Under the pieces are notes generated by a model, which worked only from the letters and a program-made list of their open reading frames with translations, searched no databases and was not told the DNA's origin. 64,000 nucleotides of DNA from Carposina sasakii (lineage: Eukaryota > Arthropoda > Insecta > Lepidoptera > Carposinidae), in assembly GCA_014607495.2 (NCBI GenBank), contig CP053171.1:2232001-2296000 (forward strand), written 5' to 3'. Positions 1 to 13,900 of the stretch are shown here, piece after piece. Position numbers and translations under genes: made by a program. How positions within the stretch are numbered: the stretch's first letter is position 1; every line of letters starts with the position of its first letter.

Positions 1-143
1 GGTGATCATCCACACCATGAAGTACGAGTAGAAGGAGATCCACAGCATGGAGATGAGGAAGGTGACGGGGTACCAGCGGCCGCGGCAGTCGGGCATGGTG
101 TGTCGGCACGCCCAGTGCACCGGGAACGCGACGTACCAGCACG
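1..143 (-). CDS. NCKX exon 12 (cut by window edge): first membrane segments of cluster 2
   Basis: Encodes residues 436-483, [20 protein letters not shown] then [20 protein letters not shown] and MVWMIT. The TMPDCR and YPVTF signatures are typical of the start of the second NCKX transmembrane cluster. Acceptor is TTAG at 144-147 by phase; the CAG 4 bp upstream would shift the frame. The exon continues past position 1. Confidence 0.9.
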
Positions 144-3100
144 CTAACTGCAATTTGTCTGGGGAAGTAGGGTAAGGTTATGCCTACGTCTTCTATCTGC
201 CCTAATCCTATTCGAAACTCATAAGTAATACTAGTTTTATTGTAGGTTTAAGGCCAAGTTCGTGTGGTGTCGGCAGAGGAGAATAACACCACCCTATGTC
301 CGTGGGTATCGTAAGAGGGCCTCCTGTGTTCACAGCATAGTAAGAAAATCACACTGCGGTCACCGACCCGCCTGCCTAGCGTAGTGACTATGGCCAAAAA
401 CCCTCCTATGGCAGTACCCTTGTGGTGTGCCCTGGGAGAAGCCTACGGTCTAGTAGACTGTAATAAGCTTATGTGTAAACTGTGCCTCTATAAGAACTTT
501 GCATTATGATTTTTTTTTTGTAATAGCGGCCATCGATCCAACATCGATAAAAATGTTTCTGAGTTATACAAATAAAAGATTACAGTTACAAAATAAGGCA
601 TCAAGAGGTAAGTTAGAAGTTGCTAAACTCAGAACCTTAGATAATATTAAAAAAATGAATAATAATAGGTACTTACTGGCTCCAATAGGTTTTACTAGCG
701 GGTCAATCGCAGTTTCAGGGTTGTATTCTTTCGCCTTATAATACGCGGGCGCGGAGGGTGGCTGGAATATTTCAAAAATATATCACAGCTTTCATACTAT
801 AGGGGTACAACTCGAAAAAAAAATGGTTATTGGGAAAATGCGTTTAAGATGTTTGCGTATTGATTTTGTATCGATATATTATAAGAACTCGAAATCACAA
901 AATTTTCGAGAGCCCCTATAGTATTAAAGATGCGATATATTGGCGCACGTAATAATAAAGAACATTTTCAGTTTTTTTTTTTCGGGATTTATGGTTCGAC
1001 GAACCTTGTAGGTTAGGTTAGGTTATAGTGTACACGTCAAGATAATGTAAGAATTTGATCTCATTGTGTTGTTTTCGTTAAGTTTCTAGTAGCCTAAATT
1101 GGATAGAAGGTTAGAATTTATAATTTTACTAGCGCCCGCCCACGACTTTATCCGCGTGACGGGGTGTTGCACCCCATGCCACGCCGGAATGAGTAGCTAG
1201 TTACACAAATAAACCTTCTTCTTGAATGACATCTATTAAAAACCGCATCAAAATCCGTTGCTTAGTTTTAAAGATATACATAGGGACAGACAGACAACGG
1301 GAAGCAACTTTATTTTATGTAGTGATACTGCTTTATTTTGGCTTTTAAAGCAAACGGACGTGTTCAGAAGAACCTCTCTCGTGTACACAAATAAACTGCA
1401 CTTTACGCTGACGTGACGCATCTCGTATTTTCTTGATTTTTGCATTATAAGTCTTATAAAAATTACAATGGCTTTGTACGCCATAGCACTTAGTGACGAA
1501 CCTGTGGCGGCTGCTGCGCCTCCTGCGGCGGGGTGGAGGCTTGCGACTGTGACTGCTGCTGCTGCTGCCACGAGCGCTGCTGGTACACCGGCGGCGGGAC
1601 GGCTGCGTGGGCCGCTTGTTGCTGTACAAAAAATATCTTGCAGGATGGATGGATGGTGTATGAATGTATAATACTTCTTTAGCTCTTTGTAAACAAAATA
1701 ATCATGCAAAAGGTATGAAAGTTGTTTTAAACCTTAGATGAAAACAAAATAGGGGAAGATAGTGACTCGTCTCCAGCGCGTGGACCGCTTAAATTAGGCC
1801 AACGTCGCCTGATTTTACTCATTTGCAGTTGAGAGTAGCAAGCAATAGCGCGCTCGTGTGACGAAAGAAATTCTTTTTTTATTTTAAGCGGGGTAAAAGT
1901 TATCAAAATGCCTTCATGTGTTTTTGGACGTTGTACTAATCACTCAAAAAAAAACAAACAATCACATGGAATTACTTTTCACGCATAAGTACACGAAAAC
2001 TTTAAATTCTTAGGTTAATAATTGTAAATTCACTTATTGTTTTGATCGCCATTTTGCAGAACGAGATAAAAATATATGATACATCTATGTGCGACAAGTT
2101 AAACAAGCAAACACGTGCCGTGCGTGTGCGAATTTACCCGCTGTGTTTCGTTTTTGCAGTAGCTTCTTACCATAGTTATTGCCTGGGACACGAGCTGACA
2201 CGACTCAACCCGAAATTATTCCGATGATGCTCTATCGAAACGCGCTTGTCTCGCTCGCGCTACTGTCGAAATAAATAGGTTTGTCTCTATCGCTCAGTAG
2301 TGTATAACGTTAAATACAATTACAGCAGTGTGTGTTCGTGCGTGTAGTTGTGTAGCATGCTTAATTTCTAGTTGACGATTTTAAAGACGTGCCCTATCTT
2401 CCGCTATTTTGTTTCCATCTAAGTTAAAAACCTTAGTTTTTAAGTAATCATTCAACTATCATTTGACTTTAAATGTAAAACTATGGAAAAAAACAATTCG
2501 TATAGCTTTCCGTTGTTCACAGTGCTAATAATGCGGTTACTTGACTAGTTATTAAATACGAGTACAGGGTGTGAGTGACAACCAGGCAAATACGGAACTA
2601 GTACCATTATGTATAAATTAATACAGTGTTTTTAATTAGTATCTTATTATACGAACTACACTATTTTATTCCTAAAAATAAAATTTGAGTAAGAAAATTT
2701 CAAAATTTTCCTGCAAATAGTTCTGTAGCTTTCGCTTTAGAATCAAGTCAGAATATGAGTATTTTCCTGACTATCACTTGTACCTAGTCAAGGAGGATGG
2801 TGGTACCTGTTCGTCCCACGCGTTGTTGGGGTCCCACTCGTGCGCAGGGTCCCAGGCGGGCGCGCGCTCCGCGCTGTGGTACGCCGCGTTGTCGTACGCG
2901 CCGTCAGGGTTGTATGCTACAAGGTACATTATGGTTATAATTAAGTACTAAGCTTCATCATCAACATCAGCCTATTGCAGTCCACTGCTGGACGTAGGCC
3001 TCCCTCAGGGCACGCGACAAGACTGCCATGGGAGGTCATAGTCACCACGCTGGGCAGGCGGGTTGATGACCGCAGTTTGTATTTTGGACTATGTCAACAC

Positions 3101-4880
3101 GGGAGGCGCTGCTGCCCACCTCCCGGAAACCCTTAATCGCCTCGTACGATACCCACGGGCAGACATGGGATGGTATGAATTCTACTCTAAGATTTTTGTA
3201 CAATTTTCGCTATCGCTTTACTTTTGCTAGTTAGGTAATAAGGGGGCGGCTGTTTGCTTGACTAATTAAAAACTTTTCTCTTACTGAGTGACAGACAGAA
3301 AGCGTACAGCCTGGGAACATAAGAAAGAGGAGTACTAAAGATAACGCTCGTCAGTTATTAAATAAACTTACTTGTATTAAGAGGCGTCTCCTTGGTCTGT
3401 CCCTCTACGTTGGCGTATTGTCCATCACCAGCGGCGGCCGGCGGCTGTGCGCCTGCGCTCCTGAGGTATAAGAGAAGTAGTGATTAAATGCAGAAGTTAT
3501 ATGATGCTTCACTCGAATACATCAGCTACATCTCCTTCCGCGCATGTCATAAGAGTCGACTTAGGAACTCAAGGGTGTTCCTTTAGGTAGTAAGCTGGCA
3601 ACATATTACTGCGATCATTAACATCTGATCCTCTATACTAAACGTGGCTGTAAGAATCTCCTTTAAGATCCTGTAGTTCTGTCTACATTTCAGAACATAG
3701 TCGTGTGAATATGTATGTACCAGCGGCTGCCCGTGACTTATAATGATGTATAAGCTATATCCAGTAAGTTTGATTAAAATCCGTTCACTAGCTTTTGCGT
3801 GAAGCAGTAACAAACACACACGCATACGCGGTGATAGCCCAATAGTAAAGATGTGCACCTTTCAGTCGGCAGGCGTGGGTTCGATCGATCACAGTCACCA
3901 GCCTGTACCACTAAATTTATTTCATGTAGGATTTTCGAAAATTATCACTTAGCTATACCCGAGGAAGGTTGGCGTGAAGCAGGCAGCCGGCCGTAAAACA
4001 AATGCCAAATCTTGGGCAATGTAAGTTTCGAAAGCGCCGACCCCATAAATGCATAAGAGCAGAATATGATGATGATTATGACTTACTTGTAAGTGACAAG
4101 CGCAGCCTGCTCCTCCCTCGTGGGCAGCTTGAACGGCATCTTGGCCATGTTCGCGATCGCCCAGCGCTCAAGCGTCGTGTTGAAGCGAAGCGCCACGCAG
4201 TACACGCCGTACATTATCAGCATAAACAGCGCTTCCGGCCTGAATGAGAGAGATGTTTTTGAAAGTTTTTAACAAATTTACTGCTACCGACTACTTGCAT
4301 TTTTTTGGTTTACTATTTACTTTACTAGACCTGTAGGGTAAGCATGAACGTTTTTACGCGCCGTAACGCTGGCGACTCGTAAGCAAAATTTATGAGATAT
4401 GACACGATTGGACGATAGCGTTACGGACTATCGAGAGGTTCGTGCTTGCACTAGGAGTTAAACTAATGTCGGCATGCTTATAAAAAAGTTTCAGTGTTAA
4501 GTCACACGACTGACGTGCGTTTGCTCTAGATTTGACATGATAGAAAGAAAAGGAGATAAGAATGCAAACAATTTCGTAACATATTATATTGTTGAGGTGG
4601 GCCAATCCCGGTGAATACATTAGGACTCTCTGACAGATAGATAGGTAGTAAGTAGGTAAACTACGTAGCTACAATCAGCTCACCAAGAAACATATCCATT
4701 GCAAATAGTGCACAGCATGACGAGTATAGAGAGCGCGTAGAAGAAGCAGTCCCTGCACAGAGGCCACCAGTTGAGGTGCGACACGGTGCCGGCGCACAGC
4801 GCGCACACCGAGATCACGAACATTATGTTGAACACCGCCGAGCCTATCACCCCGGAGACACCTGCAAAGTAATAATAATA

Positions 4881-4915
<35 letters not shown>

Positions 4916-7900
4916 TTTATTTATTCAATGGACACACATTTTATGTACAATGTCTTACGCTATGGATAGGTAAATAATAAATGATTCCTGAACTAGGCTG
5001 AGCCTGTGTTTCAGGTGATAAAGTTCTTATTAACTTATAAAATAAATTAACAATTAAAAATAGCATACTAGGGAGAATATGTTTCTTAACTATTTAAAAA
5101 CTTAATTACTTATCAACTAATAACAGATTTTCTGTGTCATCATAACCTAAAGTTTTTAAGTACTTATCAACTACTTTCTTACAGTGGAAATATGTAAGGT
5201 CATATATATTATTTAATCTATTTATCCTATTATAAAGTAAGGGACCTATATAGGCAAAAAATCTGTTGGTAAATTTAAATGGTGTCGAGATAACAGTGCA
5301 TACTATATCTTTCCGTCTTTTGTTAGTAATATCATGACTGTAGGCAAGTGTTTTATGCTGTTTTAGCACTATATGAATGATGAAAAGCTGACGGACTGTT
5401 AAAACATTGCAGGATTTATATAAAAGGCAGGTAGGGAATAAGAAAGGACGGAAAGTAGCCACTTTCAGGATTGCTCGTTGAGCTCTTTCGAGGGGTAATA
5501 TGATTGTTTTATGTGCACCACCCCATGAGCTAATACAATATTGTATGATAGATTGACATAAAGCTAGATACACTTGAGTAACTAGCTGTGGGTCTGCGAT
5601 AAGACGTAATTTTTGAATATATACAGTAGTTTACGTACTCTACCAACAACGTTTTGAATATGTTCCCGGAAAGAGAGTGTGTCGTCAATTGTCACACCTA
5701 AATACTTCATGCTACTGGATTTTTGTAGAGTCGGACAATTGCATATTGTGTTGTCTGGTGTACTATGGTGTTGGTGTGCATATAGTGGGTTATTCACAGG
5801 GTATTGAGGTCTACGCATTGTAAAATAAATATATTTAGTTTTTTCAGCATTAAGGGTTAATAAATTGCGCTGAAGCCAGTTATTTACAATATTTAGTCCT
5901 CGTTGCGTGCGTTCGAATAGGTCATTAGTAGTGTTAGCGGAAAAAATTAGTGCAGTATCGTCAGCATATGAGATAATCCTCCCGTGTTCCAGATTAATGT
6001 TACACAAGTCGTTAATATAAATCAAAAACAGGGTAGGACCTAATATACTTCCTTGGGGAATACCATAGTTAGTGTTCTGATGATCATCACTATAAAAATT
6101 ATCAATTTTGACACACTGGTATCGATTGCGAAGATAGTCTGTAAATATTTTTAGCTGCGTGCCTCTTATACCTAAAGTCTCGAGCTTATTTAAAAGGACG
6201 GGTATAGAAACCGTGTCAAACGCTTTTGCTAAGTCCAGGAACACTCCCATGGTTAGGTTACCTTTGCCAAGTTCGCTTGATATATGGTTAGTTAGACAAT
6301 GCACTGCATCATCAGTCGACCGTTTGGCTCTAAAACCGAATTGGTTAGGTGAGAGGAGATGACTTTTTTCTAAGTAATCAATTAACCTACTATTGATGAT
6401 TTTTTCTAGTATTTTTGAGATCGATGGAAGTAATGATATTGGTCTATAATTGGTAACTGTATTTTTACTGCCAGACTTATGAATTGGTATCACTACAGCT
6501 TTTTTGAGACACTTCGGAAAGATTCCTTCAGACAAGCACAGACGAAAAATATAGGTTAAAGGGGGCACCAGTACATGTTTAAATTGTTTTAGAATTTTAT
6601 TGCTAATATTATCCCAGCCCACTGCACAATCATTTTTTAGTCCTGAGATAATACGTGCTACTTCACTTTCGTCCGTGTCTAGTATAACAAAAGATGTCTT
6701 ATTTTTGCTTACCTTTATATCAGATTCTTGCAGAGGAAAAGTTAGTCTTGTGTACGAGTTTTTCAAAATGTCTTCTGCAAGATTTTTGCCTACATTCACA
6801 AAAAAGTTATTTACATTGTTAGCTGACAAATGTGGTGACGGGCAGGATGTTAGTAAATTCGAATTTGATTTATGCTCTTTTGTAGAGTATGTAACGTTTT
6901 TCACAAATTTCCAAATCTTTTTACTGTTTTTGCCGGCCTCGTGTAACATGTTCTTTTCATAAGTGATTTTCAGTTTTTTAAGGAGATTATTACAGAAATT
7001 CCTATACCTTTTGTAAGTTATTTGAATTATAACGTTGTCGGGATAATGCTTAGCTCTTTGATGCAGTTTGTCTCTATGTCTTATGCATCGAATGAGACCA
7101 GGTGTTATCCAGGGTTTAATATATTTTGGTATTTCCTATTTACGTTATGTACGGTCGTATTATGTAATATTGCTGCTTGTACAGATTTTATTACAAACAA
7201 TAGCGAGGTGTTTACGTCAGCACAAATGAAAACTGGGCTGAAATCTATATTGCATAAATCATATTCGAGTTTTTGCATGTTAAGTGTACTTTTGGTGTGC
7301 AGGTGATTTTGCTTAGTAAGCGTGCGGTTTATACTAAGTAGGACAGCGTTGTGATCTGTTATTGGGGACTCAGTGACAAGATTGATACATGGTAGATTTG
7401 TTTTGATCATGAAGTGATCCAAGCAAGAACCACTAATACGCGTAGGCAGATTATGACCTGGAAGAAGTCCGTGTTTTGCGCAAACTTCAAGGTAGTCCTG
7501 GCTTTGTTCCTCAAAGCACTCTGGAATAATGTTTATATTAATATCCCCAGTTAAGATTATATTTTTAAAATAGGTCAAGTCTTGGAGAAATTTATCCAAT
7601 GAATTAAGAAAAGAGTCAACATTACGATAGGAAGGAGATCTATATATAGCGATAATAGCTATATTTGAACCAATTTTTATAATTAAGCCGCTACAGTCAT
7701 CTAACCCCGCATTTTCTACTGTTACATTCGCAATCGAATTTTTAACATAAACTACCACTCCATCACATTTATTACACATTTTTGTTGTATAAAATGCGTT
7801 ATATCCCGGCATAGGAGGAATATTACCCTGTCGGTTTTGGGACCAACACTCAGTTAGAACTAGTACGTCACAGTCAAATTTCAGTCTATGAAGTAATACA

Positions 7901-10900
7901 TTTAAACAATCTATATTCTTATAAATACTGCGGATGTTTTGAGTTAGTACTGTTAGTGGATTTTGATGTCTGGAAAGATACGTGACACAGTCCTCAACTT
8001 TACACACATTTGATTCGCATAAAAATATATTATCTAATTCATTAATAAATTGTAAATCCATATTTTAAAATAAGCTATAAAAGTAATAAAGTCCAAAAAT
8101 AAACACTTAAAATTGGCGCTCTTAGGCGCCTCCATAATCTGTTGAGTTTATGTACCTGAATTCGGCAGCTTTTTTGGCAGGGCACTCAGCATCACCCGTT
8201 TTATGTCCTGATGGTTTTTTGAATCGAAGACATGTTGCACATTTTGGTGGCTCCTGTTTCTTTGTGCATTCTGAGATGCTATGTCCTATATCACCGCAGT
8301 GTCCGCACATAGACGACGCCTCCCTGCATGATTTGGCTGCATGACCATACTGCTGACATTTATAGCACCTTGTTACCAATGTGAAGTCTCTTACGGGACA
8401 GGAGGACCAATTTATAAATAGCCTTGATTGAGATATAAGAGCTTTCCGTACTGTCGCTGGGACTTCTAGTATGTAGTTGCAGTAATCTGCTTCTTTTTTA
8501 CCCGATTTATGGCTAAGTTTGATGGAGTTCAAGAAAGTCTCCTTAGATAGGTCAAGTTTGTCTGCAAGGTTCTGCTCATAAATGCAGGTGTATATTTCCT
8601 TTTCCTGTAAAGCTGTAGGAACTCCAATAATTATTATTCTAGGGCGGCGTTTGTGGGGTTCATCTACGGTCAAGTTATTAGATGCGAGCTGGACTGAGTT
8701 TCTAAGTTTCTCTAAGTCGTCTTTGGTCTCAGTGCTAATTATCACCCCTCCGTTTTTTGTCTTACGTAGACCTCTAACTTGCAGCTTTAGTTGTTCAGGG
8801 CATAGAATTTTTTGTACCAGGGATTTGGTTTCCTCACTGGTTTTCAGCTTATCACCAGGATAGATTGCAATTGAGCTGAAATTGCTGGGTTGGACAAAAT
8901 TGGGACCTTTCTTTACTACGTCGGAGAAGGATAAATTTGGTGCAATTGCTTTAGTTGAACTCTCCTTTATGGTATTCTTAATTTCATTTAGGCATTTTGT
9001 AAGGTCTTCTTTTTGTCGTAGTTCCTGAATCTTATTGTTAGCTAGGATGGCTTTATGCTTTAAAGACTGATAGTGAACAGCCATTTGCGAAACTCCGTGT
9101 CCAACTTGGCGGCAAAGGTTTCCAATTTTCATTTTCTGCTCAGTATTCAATTTACTCTCTCCTGAGATGGTGTAAATTCTTTTAGGTATTGTTCTATTGA
9201 GCTCATCCACTGCTGGAGTTCAGGAGTTCGGATAACCTCCAGTTCCTCATCTTGATGCTGGCATGGTTGGCTCGGTGCTTGAGGGGTTGGTGGCGGGGAG
9301 CGGGCAGTTAACCCACTTCGATTAAAGGGGCTATCCATATTTAACTTAATTTATTTTAATGAGCATTTGTCCGGAAAAATTCTAACACAACAAAAACAAG
9401 TCACTGAAACTAATCTAGGTCACTGTTTATGCAATTGTTAATTTAAAATATTGCATCAAAGTGCACGTCCATTCACAGCAAAATTAAATTCGCAATAACT
9501 ATAATGCAATTAATAATAACATACATATAGTCATGCCCATTAATTTCCCCCAAAGAGGTTGGGCAGAAATGTGCAAATTACACACCCACTTTTCCGAAGT
9601 TAGCCTATTTAGTCTCACGTGGTAATGTAAATATGGATTTTTCTAAATTTTTACGTAAGTCTACTTTTATATGTGAAGTACATACTCGTACTTACACTTA
9701 AAATATCTTACTATTATACTCGTATCTCTCTGATTTATCGCTTAAACGTTACATATATAAAATAGCTATGATACCCACTCTTAATTCAGTAAAATCTGTA
9801 GCAGGTTATATTTTTTTGAAATAGTGTTTTGGGTTTGCTGGAAGAAATTTCTTGAAGAGATAAGCTCGCCTTTGTACATTCTCTGTGTAACTATGTTAAG
9901 ATAAGTTTGTGTGTACAATAAAGAATTCAAAAAGGTTTTATTATATTTTCTATTTTGACTTAGTTGTCTGTTATCACAAGTTGTTGAATTCGAGGTTCAT
10001 CGAAGATTTTAGGGTATGCAGAAACAACATGCTGTCACCATAGACCACTCTGTTTTCTGTGGCTGTCACTGACCGATATCGTCCTGCGCGCAGAATACTC
10101 CGATGATGACGGTGGCCAGCTCGGGCGCGGAGCTGCCGGCCGCCATGAACGTCGCGCCAGCTACGTCCGGGGCCAGCTTCAGTTCTGAGGGAAACCATTG
10201 ACTTATTTAGTATTACATGATAACATTTTCTTGAACATTAAAGAGTAATTATTGAATGCAATAAAAACTTAAGCAATGTGTCAATAATAGAAGATGAGAC
10301 CATGCCAAACATACAATAAAATTGTATACAACAGGCAAGAATAAAGTATCATCTAAATGAGGCTTTTGTTTTGAAATAAAACATGGATAAATAGGAACAA
10401 AAACATTCACTCTCTTGACAATTGGGTGGAATTCACTGTATCTATATCTACTTGCTCAAAAATTTAATAAGGGCCGGTGATAACAAAATTTCCAAGACGC
10501 CATTTATTAATCAGCATTTTAGTTGTGTTAATCCTATAGATCTGGTCCAGCAGCACATAAAGGTAAACTGAGTATATAATTATTCATACTAGCTTGCCAA
10601 TTCGCTTTTCTTAGAAAAGACATTGGTATTAGAATAAAATTTTATGCTTTTTTAAAAAGGTTTTTCTAGTCTACGATTTTTTTCTATACCCGTTATTAAC
10701 CTCGAACACCAGTAGTACCTACCTTCGCAGATCCTGTCGAGACTGCTGACGAAGTACTCGTCGCACACGATGGCCAGCCCGATGAAGGTGAACACCGCCA
10801 CGAGGATGTGCAGCACCAGTCCGCCGTGCTTGCGCGCATTTTGACCCATCAGTGGCTGCGGGAACTGGCAGGCAGAAATATCATTGAATTAAATGAGTTG

Positions 10901-13900
10901 TCAAACTAGTTAACTTATCTTTTAATACAAAGCTAGGAAAAACAAGCATTCTATCTGAAATCGAAAGAAAATTCTGCTATTCTAATACATATTTCAGTGC
11001 AATAGGTTAATAAGAGGCAAAGGAAGAGGTACTGGACGACATTATTGGTCACGGGTGGGTTAAGCTGGCGTTGGAGCGCGTAAAATGGGATACTGAAGAG
11101 TAGTACCGAGTGCAGGAGGCTCGATAGAAATAGTAGGTTAAATAGGTACGATGGCAACAGTATAATTTGATTTGCAACATCATATGCCTATGTCGTTTGT
11201 CGTCGTTCGACAAAGTACGCCACATAAGTCCTCTTAAAGTCATCGGTCCATCTGGCCGGAGGGCGCCCAACGCTACGCTTGCCGAGGCGCGGTCTCCATT
11301 CGAGAACCCGTTTACTCCACCGTCGATCGGTTCTACGACAGACATGGCCTGCCCATGTCGTTTGTATAGATACAAAATTTCTTCGGAAGGGCTCAGCGCT
11401 ATTAGGATTGCTCGCATAGGCTGCTCGCTCTGTGTGGACCCATCTACTATGTTAATGCAGGGTGCGTTTAATCTGTAGTTTCTTGCACACTGCCTGCAGT
11501 CAGCTTCGTGAGCATACAAACCAACCTGTTCTATAGCTGGTGGGGTGCAGTTCCCCCGTAGAGGATGCACCGTCGCCGGCATACTGTCCAGCCACTCCTG
11601 CTCTCTTATCTTCTGCTCTTCCTCACTCTGAAACCAAAACGTTTTTGATATATGACGGCCGATTGGTGTAGTTGGTAGTGGCTCTGCTTGCGACACCATA
11701 GATCCTGGGTTCGGATCCTGGTAGGTGCAAACATTAATATGATGAAGATCAATGTTTGTTGTCGAGTAATGGATGTTTCTATACTTATCTCTGTATTTAT
11801 ATACCGTTGCCTAGTATCCATGATACAAGACTTTAGGGATCTTAGTGTGGGACTGGGTTAATGTATTGTGAAGTGTGTGAATATATATTCATGTGAATAA
11901 CATCACCTTTGTACATTGTCTAACGGTTATATTCTTAGTGGTATTTCGCCCTTAAGGTCACTCGATTGAGTCATGTTACTTTGTATACTTTTCTCATTCG
12001 CTCAATAGAATTACATAATTATAACTCTAAAAATAGTCACAGATGTGGGCATGAAAAAACCGTTATAAAAAACATTTTTGTACACCGGAATAACAATAGA
12101 CTACTTAAATCAGATTATTATTAATCCGGCCCTTCCGGTATATTGTTTGAATTAATAATTTATTTTTGGGGATTTTCCTGTCTCGGTCCCCACAATCCTC
12201 CAGGAGAGGAGGGCGGACAAGTTCTGTTTGTTATCCTTTCACGGAGAAACGGATTGATGAATTTTATTTTACAATAAATTTTAAATATAGGTAAATGTAT
12301 ATAAAATAGAATATACGTAATTAAAATTCGTGTTTTTTTAAAGTTTATAAATTACATAATATAATTAAAAAATATTAAAATATTGAGGTAACATAATCAA
12401 TAGGTACTTTAATTAATAGGTTCTCTCGTTGGCTGTACATGCAATGATATTTTTTTAAGATAATCACGACGTAGTTAAGTTGGGAATACACCCCGAAAAC
12501 ACAGTAAGTTATGTTATATACCTGTCGCATGTATATTGAAAAGCACGCGTTACTACAAAACCGGTAACCTATATATTTAAGTTTAGAGAAATATTAGAGA
12601 AGAAAAATGTTCATTCATATCATTCAAAATGCTTAGCAGGTAATACCATGTGTTACTCAACATAGCTGCGACATACTTAAATACAGATAGAAACGGCTGC
12701 GCTCCTAAATTAGGGCAGCCAGAACTGCAGAATCACAAGTGAAATCCCTTACTTACATCTTTATAGCCAGCGTCCTTCAGTTCCTTTTTCTCCCCTTCCT
12801 CAGGGATGGGGCTGGGGGGAATAGTGAACATCTTCATGCCCTTTTTGCCCCCCTCTATGGTACTCGTGCGTTCATCTTTCTCTATATCTTCGGTTAAGGT
12901 TGTAGCTTTATCTGAAAAGATTTATATCTGATTTACTGATCGGATGTAATCATTAGTTGTTTTATAGATTTTATAATATTGATAGTTATTCACTATTTTT
13001 AATGCGCATTGCTACCGGATTTATTTTATTATTATAACGTGTGTTTATGTTGTTATAAAGATACTAATACACATATACGAGTATATGTTGACAAAATCCT
13101 AAATCTTTTGCAGTTACCATGGAATTAAATTATAATGTGCCTTAAAATAAAAGTATTATTTGATAAGCGAAGCGAACACGCCATATGAATAAAGTAAGAC
13201 AGCAGTATGGGAAAATGGGATTAGGCTAACCAAAAGACAGACGTGTTTCACAACGGAATCTATATTCGAATCGAACCAACATAAGATGGCCGATTTGGGC
13301 CCAGATCTGGGCCGCATATTGAGTGACTGATTGAATGATTGATTTATATGAATGAACTAGATGATGGAATGAAATACTGAGAGATTTTGATCAGTGCCGT
13401 AAATAGGGCAGTGCCATCGGTGCCCAGGCAGGCGTAGACTCTAGAAATAGAGCGCATTTATAGAAGCTCGCACAGGGCGCAGAAAAGGCTAACAGCACTG
13501 ATTTTGATTGAGATTGAATTCAGACCTAAGATTGAGAATATTCGATGTAGTTACAATCTTGATTACACCTGAGTGTACCTAAGGCCTCGGTCTATAGTAG
13601 AGGGGATCAGTCGATGCCAGAGTTTCTACAGAGCAATCGATCGATAGTCGATCGACGGCATTGATCTAGAATGGATTAGTTGACGTCGATCGACAAACGA
13701 AACAAGCAGACACCTACCGTTGGGTGTAGTTTTAGACAATTCATCCGGGGGCGTGAATAGGGCGTAGACACTAGGGGGCGCAAGAATGGCCAGACCAGGC
13801 AGGACTAGAGCGTATTTGTAAAGCTATTTACAGCACTGATTTTGATGTTTTAAGAGCAGATACGTACCGTTGGGTGTAGTTTTTGTCAGTTCATCCGGGG

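Larger units (their letters stand above)
4868..9340 (-). mobile_element. Near-full-length non-LTR retrotransposon (LINE, Jockey/CR1 group), frameshifted
   Basis: Minus-strand order: gag-like ORF1 (9338-8122), apurinic endonuclease (8061-7105), reverse transcriptase (7104-5106), AT-rich 3' UTR with AATAAATAAA and a (TTA)n tail. The layout, CCHC zinc knuckles and endonuclease-RT order fit Jockey/CR1-group elements; the clade is not settled. Three frameshifts (about 9170, 7135 and 5575) indicate an inactive copy unless they are sequencing errors. It lies in NCKX intron 5 in the gene's own orientation. The 5' end is not sharply defined. Confidence 0.9.

Noticed and set aside
1248..1709. 153-codon Ala/Val-rich minus-strand frame
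   Set aside because: It is an out-of-frame reading of the Gln/Pro-rich NCKX exon 10 extended into intron; the splice-consistent frame is another.
6600..7306. Plus-strand frames opposite the reverse transcriptase
   Set aside because: Antisense shadows of the LINE ORF2; no motifs of their own.
11049..11699. 216-codon minus-strand gene
   Set aside because: Part is the RT tail of a LINE read in the wrong frame and part is SINE sequence; not a host gene.
13757..13775. Acceptor for an alternative exon made from the duplicated exon 2 end
   Set aside because: The nearest TAG acceptor gives a stop or wrong phase with either upstream exon.
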